Below, in pieces: positions 24,071-30,641 of a stretch of DNA of 30,641 nt; the first letter of the stretch is position 1, and the number at the start of each line of letters is the position of its first letter. The stretch is from Micavibrio_A sp964423095 (GTDB taxonomy: Bacteria; Pseudomonadota; Alphaproteobacteria; Micavibrionales; Micavibrionaceae). The notes under the pieces are model-generated. The model saw only the letters and a program-made list of their open reading frames with translations. It was not told the origin of the DNA and made no database searches. Position numbers and translations under genes: made by a program. The stretch is taken from NCBI GenBank assembly GCA_964423095.1, contig CAYRDI010000025.1, positions 1 to 30,641 of the forward strand, in the 5' to 3' direction.

Positions 24071-25381
24071 TTACGCGTTGTGGATTTTTCTTTTCCTTAA
24101 AACATTTCCGTGGGCCGGAAAACCCTCGTAATCCGCCATGGCCAGGACAGCGGGCGTGAGGGCGTTCAATCCTTGCGCATCGACACGAGCAAGCGATGTA
24201 CGTTTCAAATAATCCCAAACAGACGTACAGGAATAGGAATGCGCCATGCCACCGGTGGGCAAAACGTGGTTCACACCGATTCCGTAATTGCCAAGGCTGG
24301 AGGGGGAGTTTTCACCGATCAGGATTTCGGCGACGTTCTGAAGTTTCGATAAAACATCGTCATTGTTTTTTGTTTTTAAAACAATATGTTCCGGAGCGTA
24401 AAGATTCGCAAAAGCAATCGAGCTTTCCAGATTATCAGTAAGAATCACACCACTGTATGCAGCCATGTTGGTCATAAGGTAGGATTTTTGTGGCTCCGGC
24501 AGACCCGCAATTTCTTCCTTCAGCTTGGCATGGACATAACGTGCCAGTTTTTCATCATGGGTGACCAGAAGCCCTGCCGAATCCGGCCCGTGTTCTGCCT
24601 CGTTCAATACATCGAGCACCGTATTGTCCGGATCCGCGCTTTCATCACACAAAATGATCGCATCCGACGGGCCTGCCGGCATGCCGGGGTTGATCACCCC
24701 GCCGACCATTTCCTTGGCGGCCGCCCCGAATGGGCTGCATGGCCCTAAAACCTTGTGAATTTTCGGAATGGTTTGTGTGCCATACGCCATCGCCGCAATT
24801 GCTTGCGCACCGCCAACTTTATAAATGTCACGAACGCCGGATACATCGGCGGCATAAAGAATGACATCGCTCACCGATCCATCGGGACGGGGCGGTGTGC
24901 AGATTACAATTTGCGGCACCTTTGCGACGACAGCCGGAACCGCAAGCATATAAAGAGCCGATGGATAAAGGTTTTTACCGCCTGGCACATAAAGACCCAC
25001 AGAACTGACAGGCGTTACTTTTTCGCCGGCCCAGACGCCGGGTTCTATTTCCACCATCCATTTGCTTTCCACGCGGCGCATTTGTTCTTCGTGGAATTTA
25101 CGGACATTGGCAACGCAGCGGTCGATCGCTTTTTTCATGGCAGGATCAAGAGAGTTTCTTGCCGCGACAAATTCGTCCTCGCTGACTTTCAGCGATGTAA
25201 GGGCGGCCCGATCGAAATGCGCCGCATAATCGATGAGTGCGGCATCGCCGCGGATGCGTACATCCTCCAGAATGGGGCGCACTTTGTCGCGTATATCCTC
25301 GATTTCGGCCTGCGCGCGCTTTAGAATCCGTTCCCGAACGTCTTTTGGCGTTTCCGACCATTTATAAAAGCCTATATTCAT
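24071..25381 (-). CDS. hisD: Histidinol dehydrogenase-like protein with altered zinc ligands
   Basis: HisD oxidises histidinol to histidine in two NAD-dependent steps. The 436-residue product is full length and keeps many signatures: GLYVPGG (129-135), MPAGPSD (234-240), the catalytic Glu-His pair in APEH (E331, H332) and NHVLPTGG (371-378). Two of the four zinc ligands known from the E. coli enzyme (Gln259, His262, Asp360, His419) are replaced. The AEH block reads NEAEH, so Gln is Glu261 with His264 kept, and Asp is Asn365 in LGNYG; His424 is kept. The family is clear, but the substrate may not be histidinol. It is transcribed against the neighbouring his genes, and the start has only a weak GGGA ribosome-binding sequence. 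Confidence 0.8.
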   Translation of the reverse strand: MNIGFYKWSETPKDVRERILKRAQAEIEDIRDKVRPILEDVRIRGDAALIDYAAHFDRAALTSLKVSEDEFVAARNSLDPAMKKAIDRCVANVRKFHEEQMRRVESKWMVEIEPGVWAGEKVTPVSSVGLYVPGGKNLYPSALYMLAVPAVVAKVPQIVICTPPRPDGSVSDVILYAADVSGVRDIYKVGGAQAIAAMAYGTQTIPKIHKVLGPCSPFGAAAKEMVGGVINPGMPAGPSDAIILCDESADPDNTVLDVLNEAEHGPDSAGLLVTHDEKLARYVHAKLKEEIAGLPEPQKSYLMTNMAAYSGVILTDNLESSIAFANLYAPEHIVLKTKNNDDVLSKLQNVAEILIGENSPSSLGNYGIGVNHVLPTGGMAHSYSCTSVWDYLKRTSLARVDAQGLNALTPAVLAMADYEGFPAHGNVLRKRKIHNA

Positions 25382-25455
25382 CTATGGATATCCCATCAAA
25401 ACCAAGGTACAACGATCCGTACAAAAGCATAATTTTATTGGAAAAGTAAAGCGTT

Positions 25456-26127
25456 ATGGCGGCTCAGACGATTGCGATCATAGATTACGGTTCGGGGAAT
25501 TTACGTTCCGCGCAAAAGGCTTTTGCCCATGTTCTGGTCGAAACGGGGACCTGGGGCGAGGCCGTGATTACGGCGGATGCCGATGTGGTGGCCCGCGCCG
25601 ATAAAATCGTTCTTCCGGGACAGGGAGCTTTTGGTGATTGTATTGACGGCCTTAAAAAAGTGGATGGCATGGTTGATGCGCTATGCGAAAATGTCTTGCA
25701 ACGCGGCAAACCCTTTTTCGGCATTTGCGTGGGGATGCAACTGTTGGCCTCCCGTGGTCTCGAATTCGGTGTTCACGAAGGACTCGGCTGGATTTCGGGT
25801 GATGTGGTGAAGATGACGCCGGTTGATTCTTCCTTGAAAATTCCCCATATGGGTTGGAACGAAATGGTTTGGGATAACCAAAAACCCCATCCCGTGCTGC
25901 GCGGCATCACAAAAAAACCGGATGGAGAATTTCCGGATTTTTATTTTGTTCATTCTTTTGTGTTTGAATGTAAGAACAGCGATCATGTAGCAGGGCGGTG
26001 CGATTATGGCGGTCATTTTACGGCCATGGTTGCAAAGGACAATATCATCGGAACGCAATTCCACCCTGAAAAAAGCCAGAAGGCCGGGCTGGAACTGATC
26101 GCCGGATTTTTAAACTGGAATCCATAA
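25456..26127 (+). CDS. hisH: Imidazole glycerol phosphate synthase, glutaminase subunit HisH
   Basis: HisH releases ammonia from glutamine and passes it to HisF, which makes imidazole glycerol phosphate and AICAR. The 223-residue product is a class I glutamine amidotransferase: IIDYGSGNLRS (8-18), the oxyanion strand LPGQGAFG, the nucleophile in FFGICVGMQLL (C91), and the His-Glu pair in FHPEKSQ (H203, E205). The 74-bp gap to the divergent hisD-like gene contains only weak promoter-like sequences (CATAAT near 25427). The GNAT gene follows after 21 nt. Its partner hisF is encoded 1.8 kb away on the other strand. Confidence 0.95.
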   Translation: MAAQTIAIIDYGSGNLRSAQKAFAHVLVETGTWGEAVITADADVVARADKIVLPGQGAFGDCIDGLKKVDGMVDALCENVLQRGKPFFGICVGMQLLASRGLEFGVHEGLGWISGDVVKMTPVDSSLKIPHMGWNEMVWDNQKPHPVLRGITKKPDGEFPDFYFVHSFVFECKNSDHVAGRCDYGGHFTAMVAKDNIIGTQFHPEKSQKAGLELIAGFLNWNP

Positions 26128-26148
26128 GAGAAATTTTTAGGAGCCCCC

Positions 26149-26721
26149 ATGAACGATCAAAGCAGCGTGCAAACGCAGAATCCGAAAGTGACCGTCGATC
26201 TGATCCTCGAAAGTCTGTCAAAGGTTGACCTGAATGATCTATCGGATGCGACGGCGGCAGCCATTGAAGGTGGCGGCGGATTCGGCTGGGTTCATGTTCC
26301 TGAACGCGATTCTCTGGAACGCTACTGGCAGGGTGTGATCGCCGCGCCGACGCGTTTGTTGTTTGTTGCGCGTCTGGACGGCGTCATTTGCGGAACCACA
26401 CAGTTGATTTTGCCCCCGGGCAACAACGAAGCACAATCCCATGTCGTGCATTTGACAACGAACTTTGTGGCCCCCTGGGCGCGTGGCCACGGGCTTGCGC
26501 GGCTGTTGCTGGAAACCTTGGAAGAAGAGGCGCGGCGCAGAGGCTACGCGGTCATCAACCTTGATGTCCGTAAAACGATGGAAAGTGCGATCGCGCTTTA
26601 TGAAAGCATGGGTTACGAGAGGTTCGGGGAGCACCCGTACTCCGTTCGCGTGGGCGGGAAAACCATTCCCTCGATCTATTATTACAAGGTCATCAATCCT
26701 TCGTTTTTCGAAGGAAAGTAA
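26149..26721 (+). CDS. GNAT family N-acetyltransferase
   Basis: The 190-residue product belongs to the acetyl-CoA-dependent GNAT superfamily. The acetyl-CoA-binding motif A is at about 103-124 (TTNFVAPWARGHGLARLLLE, with the R-G-H-G-L-A loop at 112-117). Motif B follows with INLDVRKTMESAIALYESMGYERFG. Residues 1-50 are an extension without a recognised fold. The acceptor substrate is unknown. It has a strong ribosome-binding site (AGGAG) and probably shares a transcript with hisH, a position not usual for his clusters. Its stop codon abuts that of the convergent hisE. Confidence 0.88.
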   Translation: MNDQSSVQTQNPKVTVDLILESLSKVDLNDLSDATAAAIEGGGGFGWVHVPERDSLERYWQGVIAAPTRLLFVARLDGVICGTTQLILPPGNNEAQSHVVHLTTNFVAPWARGHGLARLLLETLEEEARRRGYAVINLDVRKTMESAIALYESMGYERFGEHPYSVRVGGKTIPSIYYYKVINPSFFEGK

Positions 26722-27036
26722 TCATCGCGATGCTTTTTCCGTGTGGCCGCTGGTGCCTTGGCGGGATTCCAGAACTTTCAAAACATCATCCGGCGTAATG
26801 CCCTGATCGGCCCATAAAACCATCAAGTGATAGAGCAGGTCGGCGGATTCCGCTTTTAATTTTTCCTTGTCGCCCTGCAGGGCTTCGATACAGGTTTCAA
26901 CGGCTTCTTCACCGACTTTTTGCGCAATCTTCGCCGTGCCTTTGGCGTAAAGGGATGCGGTGTAGGAGCTTTGCGGATCAGCCCCTTTGCGGGAAAGGAT
27001 GAGCTGGTAGAGTTGTTCGAGCATCTGGTCGGTCAT
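26722..27036 (-). CDS. hisE: Phosphoribosyl-ATP pyrophosphatase
   Basis: HisE splits pyrophosphate from phosphoribosyl-ATP, the second step of histidine synthesis. The 104-residue product has the MazG-like four-helix signature: YAKGTAKIAQKVGEEAVETC and ESADLLYHLMVLW. I chose ATG 27036 because AAGG lies 7 nt upstream and gives the family length; a longer in-frame start exists at 27078. The first 59 nt overlap the end of the HAD gene in another frame, implying translational coupling. It is the stand-alone form, so hisI must be elsewhere. Confidence 0.92.
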   Translation of the reverse strand: MTDQMLEQLYQLILSRKGADPQSSYTASLYAKGTAKIAQKVGEEAVETCIEALQGDKEKLKAESADLLYHLMVLWADQGITPDDVLKVLESRQGTSGHTEKASR

Positions 27037-27853
27037 AAGCAAGCCTTGGGTCGGGTGGGCAGAAAATCTTTTGGGCACATTCCAAAAATGTCACAAGATC
27101 GGGCGTCTGTATATCGACAAATGCTTCCTTCTCCGGCGCAACGGGGCGCGGGGAAATAAGGACGGTCAGAATACGCGGGTCGTATTGTTTTGCCGTAACG
27201 AGATTGTCGATACTGTCTTCAATAAAAACGACTTTGTCCGGCGAAACGCCGTGACGGCGAATGGCCTCAACAATCGGCTTGCGGCTCAGTTTTTTGGTTT
27301 CAAAGTTTGAATCAGAAAAATCCATGCTGATGGCAAGTTCGAAGAACCGTAAAAGCTTCTTTGCTTCCAGAACAGGTTCGGCCCAATGGATACGGCATCC
27401 TTGCGTTAAAAAACTCTGTGTAACGCCGGATTGCTTTAACTCTTCCATCAACTGCGTTGTTCTATTGTCTGGCCAGAGCAGTGGAAGGTCGCGCTCTTGC
27501 ACAATTTTGAATTTTTCCTGATGGAATCCCCGAAAGATTTTTTCCCGAAAAACTGATTCTTCGCCCGGTTTTAACAGCCCTGCCTCCAGCGCGTGTACGA
27601 CATATCCCAAAAGCCCATCCCCGGTTGCCTCATAGCTCTTGCGGCCAAGCGCGCGGATTTGTCTTGGGTTCAGGTGAGGGAGTACGCCGCTAAAATGCAG
27701 GATTTTGACTTCGGCATAAAAATCCAGAATGTCGCCGATGCCTTCGTAATAGTGGATTACGCCGTCCACGTCATAAACCCACGCCGTGCGATTCCGCGTC
27801 AGATGTTGACGTGGAAAACGGTTTTTGGCGGCGGTTGTAAAGGGCACCAGCAT
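26978..27853 (-). CDS. HAD family hydrolase in the his cluster
   Basis: The 291-residue product is a haloacid dehalogenase-type phosphatase. Motif I is VYDVDGV (26-32, nucleophile Asp28 and Asp30). A motif II-type Thr occurs in SFLTQGCRIHW, the motif III Lys in KLSRKPIVEAI, and the motif IV region in DKVVFIEDSIDNLVTAKQ. A helical cap of about 100 residues follows motif I, a layout like pyrimidine 5'-nucleotidase-type HADs. The substrate is not known. It lies between hisF and hisE, overlapping hisE by 59 nt, so histidinol-phosphate is a reasonable candidate. The ATG coincides with the expected transcription start of a near-perfect promoter, so the mRNA may be leaderless. Confidence 0.85.
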   Translation of the reverse strand: MLVPFTTAAKNRFPRQHLTRNRTAWVYDVDGVIHYYEGIGDILDFYAEVKILHFSGVLPHLNPRQIRALGRKSYEATGDGLLGYVVHALEAGLLKPGEESVFREKIFRGFHQEKFKIVQERDLPLLWPDNRTTQLMEELKQSGVTQSFLTQGCRIHWAEPVLEAKKLLRFFELAISMDFSDSNFETKKLSRKPIVEAIRRHGVSPDKVVFIEDSIDNLVTAKQYDPRILTVLISPRPVAPEKEAFVDIQTPDLVTFLECAQKIFCPPDPRLAYDRPDARTTLPAHPFPQRG

Positions 27854-27859
27854 AGAGCG

Positions 27860-27888
27860 GTTATAGAAAGACGTACGGCTTATGTCAA
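27860..27888 (-). promoter_or_regulatory. Near-consensus promoter of the HAD-hisE pair
   Basis: On the minus strand TTGACA (27888-27883) and TATAAC (27865-27860) are separated by 17 bp. Counting 7 nt from the -10 element places the start at about 27853, the first base of the HAD gene ATG. It lies in the 45-bp gap after hisF. Confidence 0.72.
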
Positions 27889-27898
27889 AACAATAAAC

Positions 27899-28660
27899 CT
27901 AAAGACGTACAGGGATGCCCGCGTCCTTCATGGCGTGTTTGACCTCACCAATCTTGAAAGTGCCGAAATGAAAGACGCTGGCGGCTAGAACGGCACTGGC
28001 GTGGCCTTTTTGAACACCATCGACGAAATCCTGCAATTTGCCGACCCCGCCGGAGGCGATAACGGGGATGGAAACCGCATCGGCCACCGTGCGGGTTAAT
28101 TCCAGATCAAAACCGCTTTTTTGCCCGTCCTTGTCCATAGACGTTAACAAAATTTCACCGGCCCCGTAATCGGTCATGCGTTTTGCCCACTGAACAGCGT
28201 CGAGGCCCGTCGGTTTGCGACCACCATGGGTGAACACTTCCCATCCATCCCCATCGGTTTTTTTGCGTGCATCGATGGCAACGACAATGCATTGGCTGCC
28301 GCATTTGTTTGAAGCGTCTTTGACAAATTGCGGATTGAGGATGGCCGTGGTGTTCACGGAAATTTTATCCGCCCCACAATCCAGTAATTTTCGTACATCG
28401 TCCAGTGTGCGCACGCCGCCGCCGACCGTCAGAGGCATAAAACAACAAGACGCTGTTTTTTTGACGACATCGTAAATCGTGTCACGTTCTTCATGGCTGG
28501 CGGTGATATCGAGAAAGGTCAGTTCATCCGCGCCTTGTTCGTTGTATAATTTTGCTTGCTCAACGGGGTCGCCTGCATCGATCAGATCAACAAAACTAAC
28601 GCCTTTGACGACACGTCCATTATTCACATCAAGGCAGGGAATAATACGTGTTTTCAGCAT
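27899..28660 (-). CDS. hisF: Imidazole glycerol phosphate synthase, cyclase subunit HisF
   Basis: HisF combines the PRFAR intermediate with ammonia from HisH to make imidazole glycerol phosphate and AICAR. The 253-residue (beta/alpha)8 barrel has IPCLDVNNGRVVKG with catalytic Asp near residue 10, MPLTVGGGVR, VVAIDARK with the second catalytic Asp, LLTSMDKDGQKSG, and VIASGGVG. The start ATG overlaps the hisA stop as TGATG, so the two are translationally coupled. I chose this ATG over the preceding in-frame GTG. No key residue is missing. Confidence 0.96.
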   Translation of the reverse strand: MLKTRIIPCLDVNNGRVVKGVSFVDLIDAGDPVEQAKLYNEQGADELTFLDITASHEERDTIYDVVKKTASCCFMPLTVGGGVRTLDDVRKLLDCGADKISVNTTAILNPQFVKDASNKCGSQCIVVAIDARKKTDGDGWEVFTHGGRKPTGLDAVQWAKRMTDYGAGEILLTSMDKDGQKSGFDLELTRTVADAVSIPVIASGGVGKLQDFVDGVQKGHASAVLAASVFHFGTFKIGEVKHAMKDAGIPVRL

Positions 28661-29382
28661 CACGCCGCCTCCCGTAGGGCGGCCAGCGGGTCGATGGCGC
28701 CGTCATACAGGGCTGTTCCGATAATCATGCCGGCCACGCCATGCGGTGCGGCTTCGCGTACCGCACGCACATCGGATAACGATGCCACGCCGCCGGACGC
28801 GATCACCGGAATCGATGTCGATTTTGCGAGGGCGATGGTGTTGTCCATGTTCAATCCTTGTCCTGTTCCATCGCGGTTTATGTCGGTGTAGATGATGGTG
28901 CAAACGCCCGCATGTTCGAAATGGGCCGCAAGGTCGTTCACTTCCATATCCGATTCTTCCACCCAGCCTTCCACGGCGACCTTCGTGCCGCGTGCATCAA
29001 TCCCCACGGCGATCTGATCGGGGAAAAGGGCGCAGGCTTCACGCACCAGTGCGGGGTTTTTGACCGCGACGGTGCCGAGAATGATGCGCGACACACCTTC
29101 GGAAAGCCAGTTTTCGATTTGTTGAAGACTACGGATTCCACCGCCCAGCTGAACAGGCAGGTCTGCGGCACCCAAAATAGCGCGGACAGCTTCGACATTC
29201 ACGGGTTTGCCGTCCACCGCGCCATTCAAATCCACCACATGGATCCATGAAAACCCGCATTTCGCCCATTCCAGTGCCTGTGCGGCGGGGTCTTCGTTAT
29301 AAACGGTGACCTTGTCCATGTCACCCTTGTGCAGGCGGACGCAACTTCCGTTTTTTAAATCGATGGCGGGGTAGATGATCAT
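28660..29382 (-). CDS. hisA: ProFAR isomerase HisA
   Basis: HisA is the (beta/alpha)8-barrel isomerase that converts ProFAR to PRFAR, the substrate of HisF. The 240-residue product begins MIIYPAIDLKNGSCVRL with the catalytic Asp8. It contains VQLGGGIRS, VGIDARG, the second catalytic Asp in IIYTDINRDGTGQG, and VIASGGVASL. It is the first gene of the minus-strand unit hisA-hisF-HAD-hisE. No Shine-Dalgarno sequence precedes the ATG, but TATACT lies 11 nt upstream, so the message may have almost no leader. Confidence 0.96.
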   Translation of the reverse strand: MIIYPAIDLKNGSCVRLHKGDMDKVTVYNEDPAAQALEWAKCGFSWIHVVDLNGAVDGKPVNVEAVRAILGAADLPVQLGGGIRSLQQIENWLSEGVSRIILGTVAVKNPALVREACALFPDQIAVGIDARGTKVAVEGWVEESDMEVNDLAAHFEHAGVCTIIYTDINRDGTGQGLNMDNTIALAKSTSIPVIASGGVASLSDVRAVREAAPHGVAGMIIGTALYDGAIDPLAALREAA

Positions 29383-29392
29383 GCTGTTTTCT

Positions 29393-29400
29393 AGTATAAA
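29393..29400. promoter_or_regulatory. Overlapping divergent -10 elements of hisA and the HIT gene
   Basis: TATACT on the minus strand (29398-29393) points to hisA with a predicted start 4-5 nt before its ATG. TATAAA on the plus strand (29395-29400) points to the HIT gene with a leader of about 28 nt. The -35 regions are poor on both sides. The shared sequence would make the two promoters compete. Confidence 0.4.
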
Positions 29401-29434
29401 TCAGGCCGGACTGTAAAGATGGAAGGAACCGATC

Positions 29435-29794
29435 ATGGCCTATGATGACAATAACGTGTTTGCCAAAATCCTGCGCGGAGAAATTCCCGCCAAAAAGGTA
29501 CACGAAGATGACTATGCGCTGGCGTTCCATGATATCGGGGCGAAGGCCCCCATCCATGTTCTGGTGATCCCAAAGGGGAAATACGTATCGGTTGCCGATT
29601 TCGGAGCGAAGGCGTCCGAAGCCGAAATTGTCGGTTTTACCCGCGCGGTGTCAAAGGTGGCGTCCGATCTGGGGTTAAAAGAAGGCGGTTTCCGGATGAT
29701 TGCCAATACGGGGCTGAATGGCGGGCAGGAAGTGCCCCATTACCATGTCCATCTGCTGGGCGGTAAAAAACTGGGGCCGATGATTTCAGAATAA
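29435..29794 (+). CDS. HIT family protein (HinT-like purine nucleoside phosphoramidase)
   Basis: HIT proteins are small nucleotide hydrolases or transferases. The 119-residue product has the HinT length and pattern: NVFAKILRGEIPAKKV (7-22), FHDIGAKAPIHVLVIPK (31-47), NTGLNGGQEVPHYHVHLLGG with the histidine triad H102, H104, H106. The physiological substrate is probably an AMP-lysine-type phosphoramidate. The ribosome-binding site is AAGGA. Its location beside the his genes agrees with related genomes, where a HIT gene often follows hisE. Confidence 0.93.
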   Translation: MAYDDNNVFAKILRGEIPAKKVHEDDYALAFHDIGAKAPIHVLVIPKGKYVSVADFGAKASEAEIVGFTRAVSKVASDLGLKEGGFRMIANTGLNGGQEVPHYHVHLLGGKKLGPMISE

Positions 29795-29795
29795 T

Positions 29796-30410
29796 TTAAC
29801 GGCGGCGGTGAACCGGGAACAGGATGATATTGTTCCCGGGTTGTTCGTCGGCATAAAGCGTGGGCGTAGGGAAGGCACAAACGCCGTCATGATCCGTGAT
29901 CTCTTCGTTGATTTCGGCATCCAGCTCGCTCAAAACGTAATCGGCAATTTCCATGTGGGCACGGGCCTGTACCGCCAGAATACCACAGAGCGTATAGGCG
30001 GGGTCTTGCGGGTCTTTTAAACTGGTTTGTAATGTTTCCAACAGATCGGCGAGCGATTCCAGATCATCCGGCACATGGGATAACAGATCGTATAGCGCAT
30101 CCCCGCAAACCGGGTGGTTGTGGTAATTGGCCAGCCAGTCGGGCGCGTAATCCTGAATAATCTGGTCTGATTCCATCTTCAACGCGGCGGCCACGGGAAT
30201 ATCCTTGGCAAAATCCACGGCAATCCGGTGTGCGCCCAGTGCGATGGCCAGCAGCGCGGAATCGGGGTCTATTTCGGATAAGGCAACATGAAGGCCGTAT
30301 TGCGTATCGCCATCGATCGGCGCGGCATCCATCAGCAGCTCCGATACGGCAACCGGCACAACCAGATAGGCGTGCAATCTTGCAACATCTTCTTTGGTAA
30401 CGGCGGACAT
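29796..30410 (-). CDS. Hypothetical acidic protein
   Basis: The 204-residue product is soluble and strongly acidic, mostly helical, with SLADLLETLQTSLKDPQDP, EIADYVLSELDAEINEEI and a basic C-terminal tail ending PVHRRR. It has no recognised domain, signal peptide or membrane segment. I chose ATG 30410, with GGGAG about 11 nt upstream, over the longer TTG start at 30443. The stop is 1 nt from the stop of the convergent HIT gene. Function unknown. Confidence 0.7.
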   Translation of the reverse strand: MSAVTKEDVARLHAYLVVPVAVSELLMDAAPIDGDTQYGLHVALSEIDPDSALLAIALGAHRIAVDFAKDIPVAAALKMESDQIIQDYAPDWLANYHNHPVCGDALYDLLSHVPDDLESLADLLETLQTSLKDPQDPAYTLCGILAVQARAHMEIADYVLSELDAEINEEITDHDGVCAFPTPTLYADEQPGNNIILFPVHRRR

Positions 30411-30537
30411 GGACGAATGATCTCCCGATAAGGAAAAGGACAATATCTTTTTTCTGTTCTACGCCGATAAGGTGAACAAGCCTTTAAGGAAACATGAACA
30501 AAGGGTTAAGGGGCTTTTCGGGCGGATATTCTTGTGT

Positions 30538-30552
30538 CATAGATAATCTATG
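30538..30552. repeat. Palindrome overlapping the ComM/YifB start codon
   Basis: CATAGAT and ATCTATG are perfect 7-bp arms around a single A. The right arm contains the ATG of the gene. It could be an operator or be due to chance in an A/T-rich start region. Confidence 0.35.
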
Positions 30553-30641
30553 GTCGCGCGGATTAACACCATTGCGTTTCAAGGCGTCGATGTTCAAAGC
30601 ATCGATGTGCAGGTGCAGATATCGAACGGCCTGCCCGCGTT
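30550..30641 (+). CDS. YifB/ComM family Mg-chelatase-like ATPase, N-terminal fragment
   Basis: Only the first 30 codons are in the window. The product begins MVARINTIAFQGVDVQSIDV, then VQISNGLPA, which is the characteristic N-terminus of the YifB/ComM family (ComM is an AAA+ helicase that aids branch migration in natural transformation). No Shine-Dalgarno sequence is visible; the start codon lies in a 15-bp palindrome. The rest of the gene lies beyond the window, so completeness cannot be judged. Confidence 0.8.
   Translation, partial: MVARINTIAFQGVDVQSIDVQVQISNGLPA

Noticed and set aside
24078..24088. TGTGGATTT as a second DnaA box
   Set aside because: It departs from the consensus at two positions and lies between convergent genes with no other boxes nearby.

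Overview
The window reads as chromosomal DNA from an alphaproteobacterium. The main support is the gene order rho - mnmE - mnmG - rsmG - parA - parB, followed on the opposite strand by leuS - lptE - holA, together with alphaproteobacterial markers (DUF6489 before mnmE, DUF3576 before leuS, DUF1543, and a his cluster ending next to a HIT protein). GC looks moderate rather than high, which fits a Micavibrio-like or other Rhodospirillales-like lineage better than Rhizobiales or Caulobacterales; that placement is inference. I see no rRNA, tRNA, CRISPR array, IS element or prophage.

Region 1 (1-4395): a truncated minus-strand hypothetical, then rho with its own promoter and a leader of about 200 nt, a small exported or anchored protein, and a minus-strand membrane protein carrying a DnaJ-like array of eight CxxC motifs. 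Region 2 (4396-10493): the tRNA-modification and chromosome-segregation block DUF6489-mnmE-mnmG-rsmG-parA-parB, with one strong and three weaker parS-like sites and a perfect DnaA box before mnmG, so the replication origin is probably not far away. Region 3 (10497-16639, minus strand): DUF3576 lipoprotein, leuS, DUF1543, lptE, an inserted histidine-phosphatase gene with its own promoter and structured leader, and holA.

Region 4 (16640-22331): a highly expressed porin behind a 360-bp regulatory region, the PLP-homeostasis protein YggS, three hypotheticals, a winged-helix regulator with a degenerate receiver, and an Smr-domain protein. Region 5 (22461-30641): a TerC-family membrane protein and a his cluster split over alternating strands: hisB(+), a hisD-like gene(-), hisH-GNAT(+), hisA-hisF-HAD-hisE(-), then HIT(+), a hypothetical(-) and the start of a ComM/YifB gene. 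HisB, HisH/HisF, HisA and HisE supply part of histidine synthesis; hisG, hisC, hisI and a recognised histidinol-phosphatase are not here. The HisD-like protein lacks two expected zinc ligands, and a HAD phosphatase overlapping hisE is a candidate for the missing phosphatase step.

No clearly new defence or mobile system is visible. The features most worth follow-up are the unusual HisD, the HAD gene in the his cluster with an apparently leaderless promoter, the CxxC-array membrane protein, and the structured leader of the inserted phosphatase gene.
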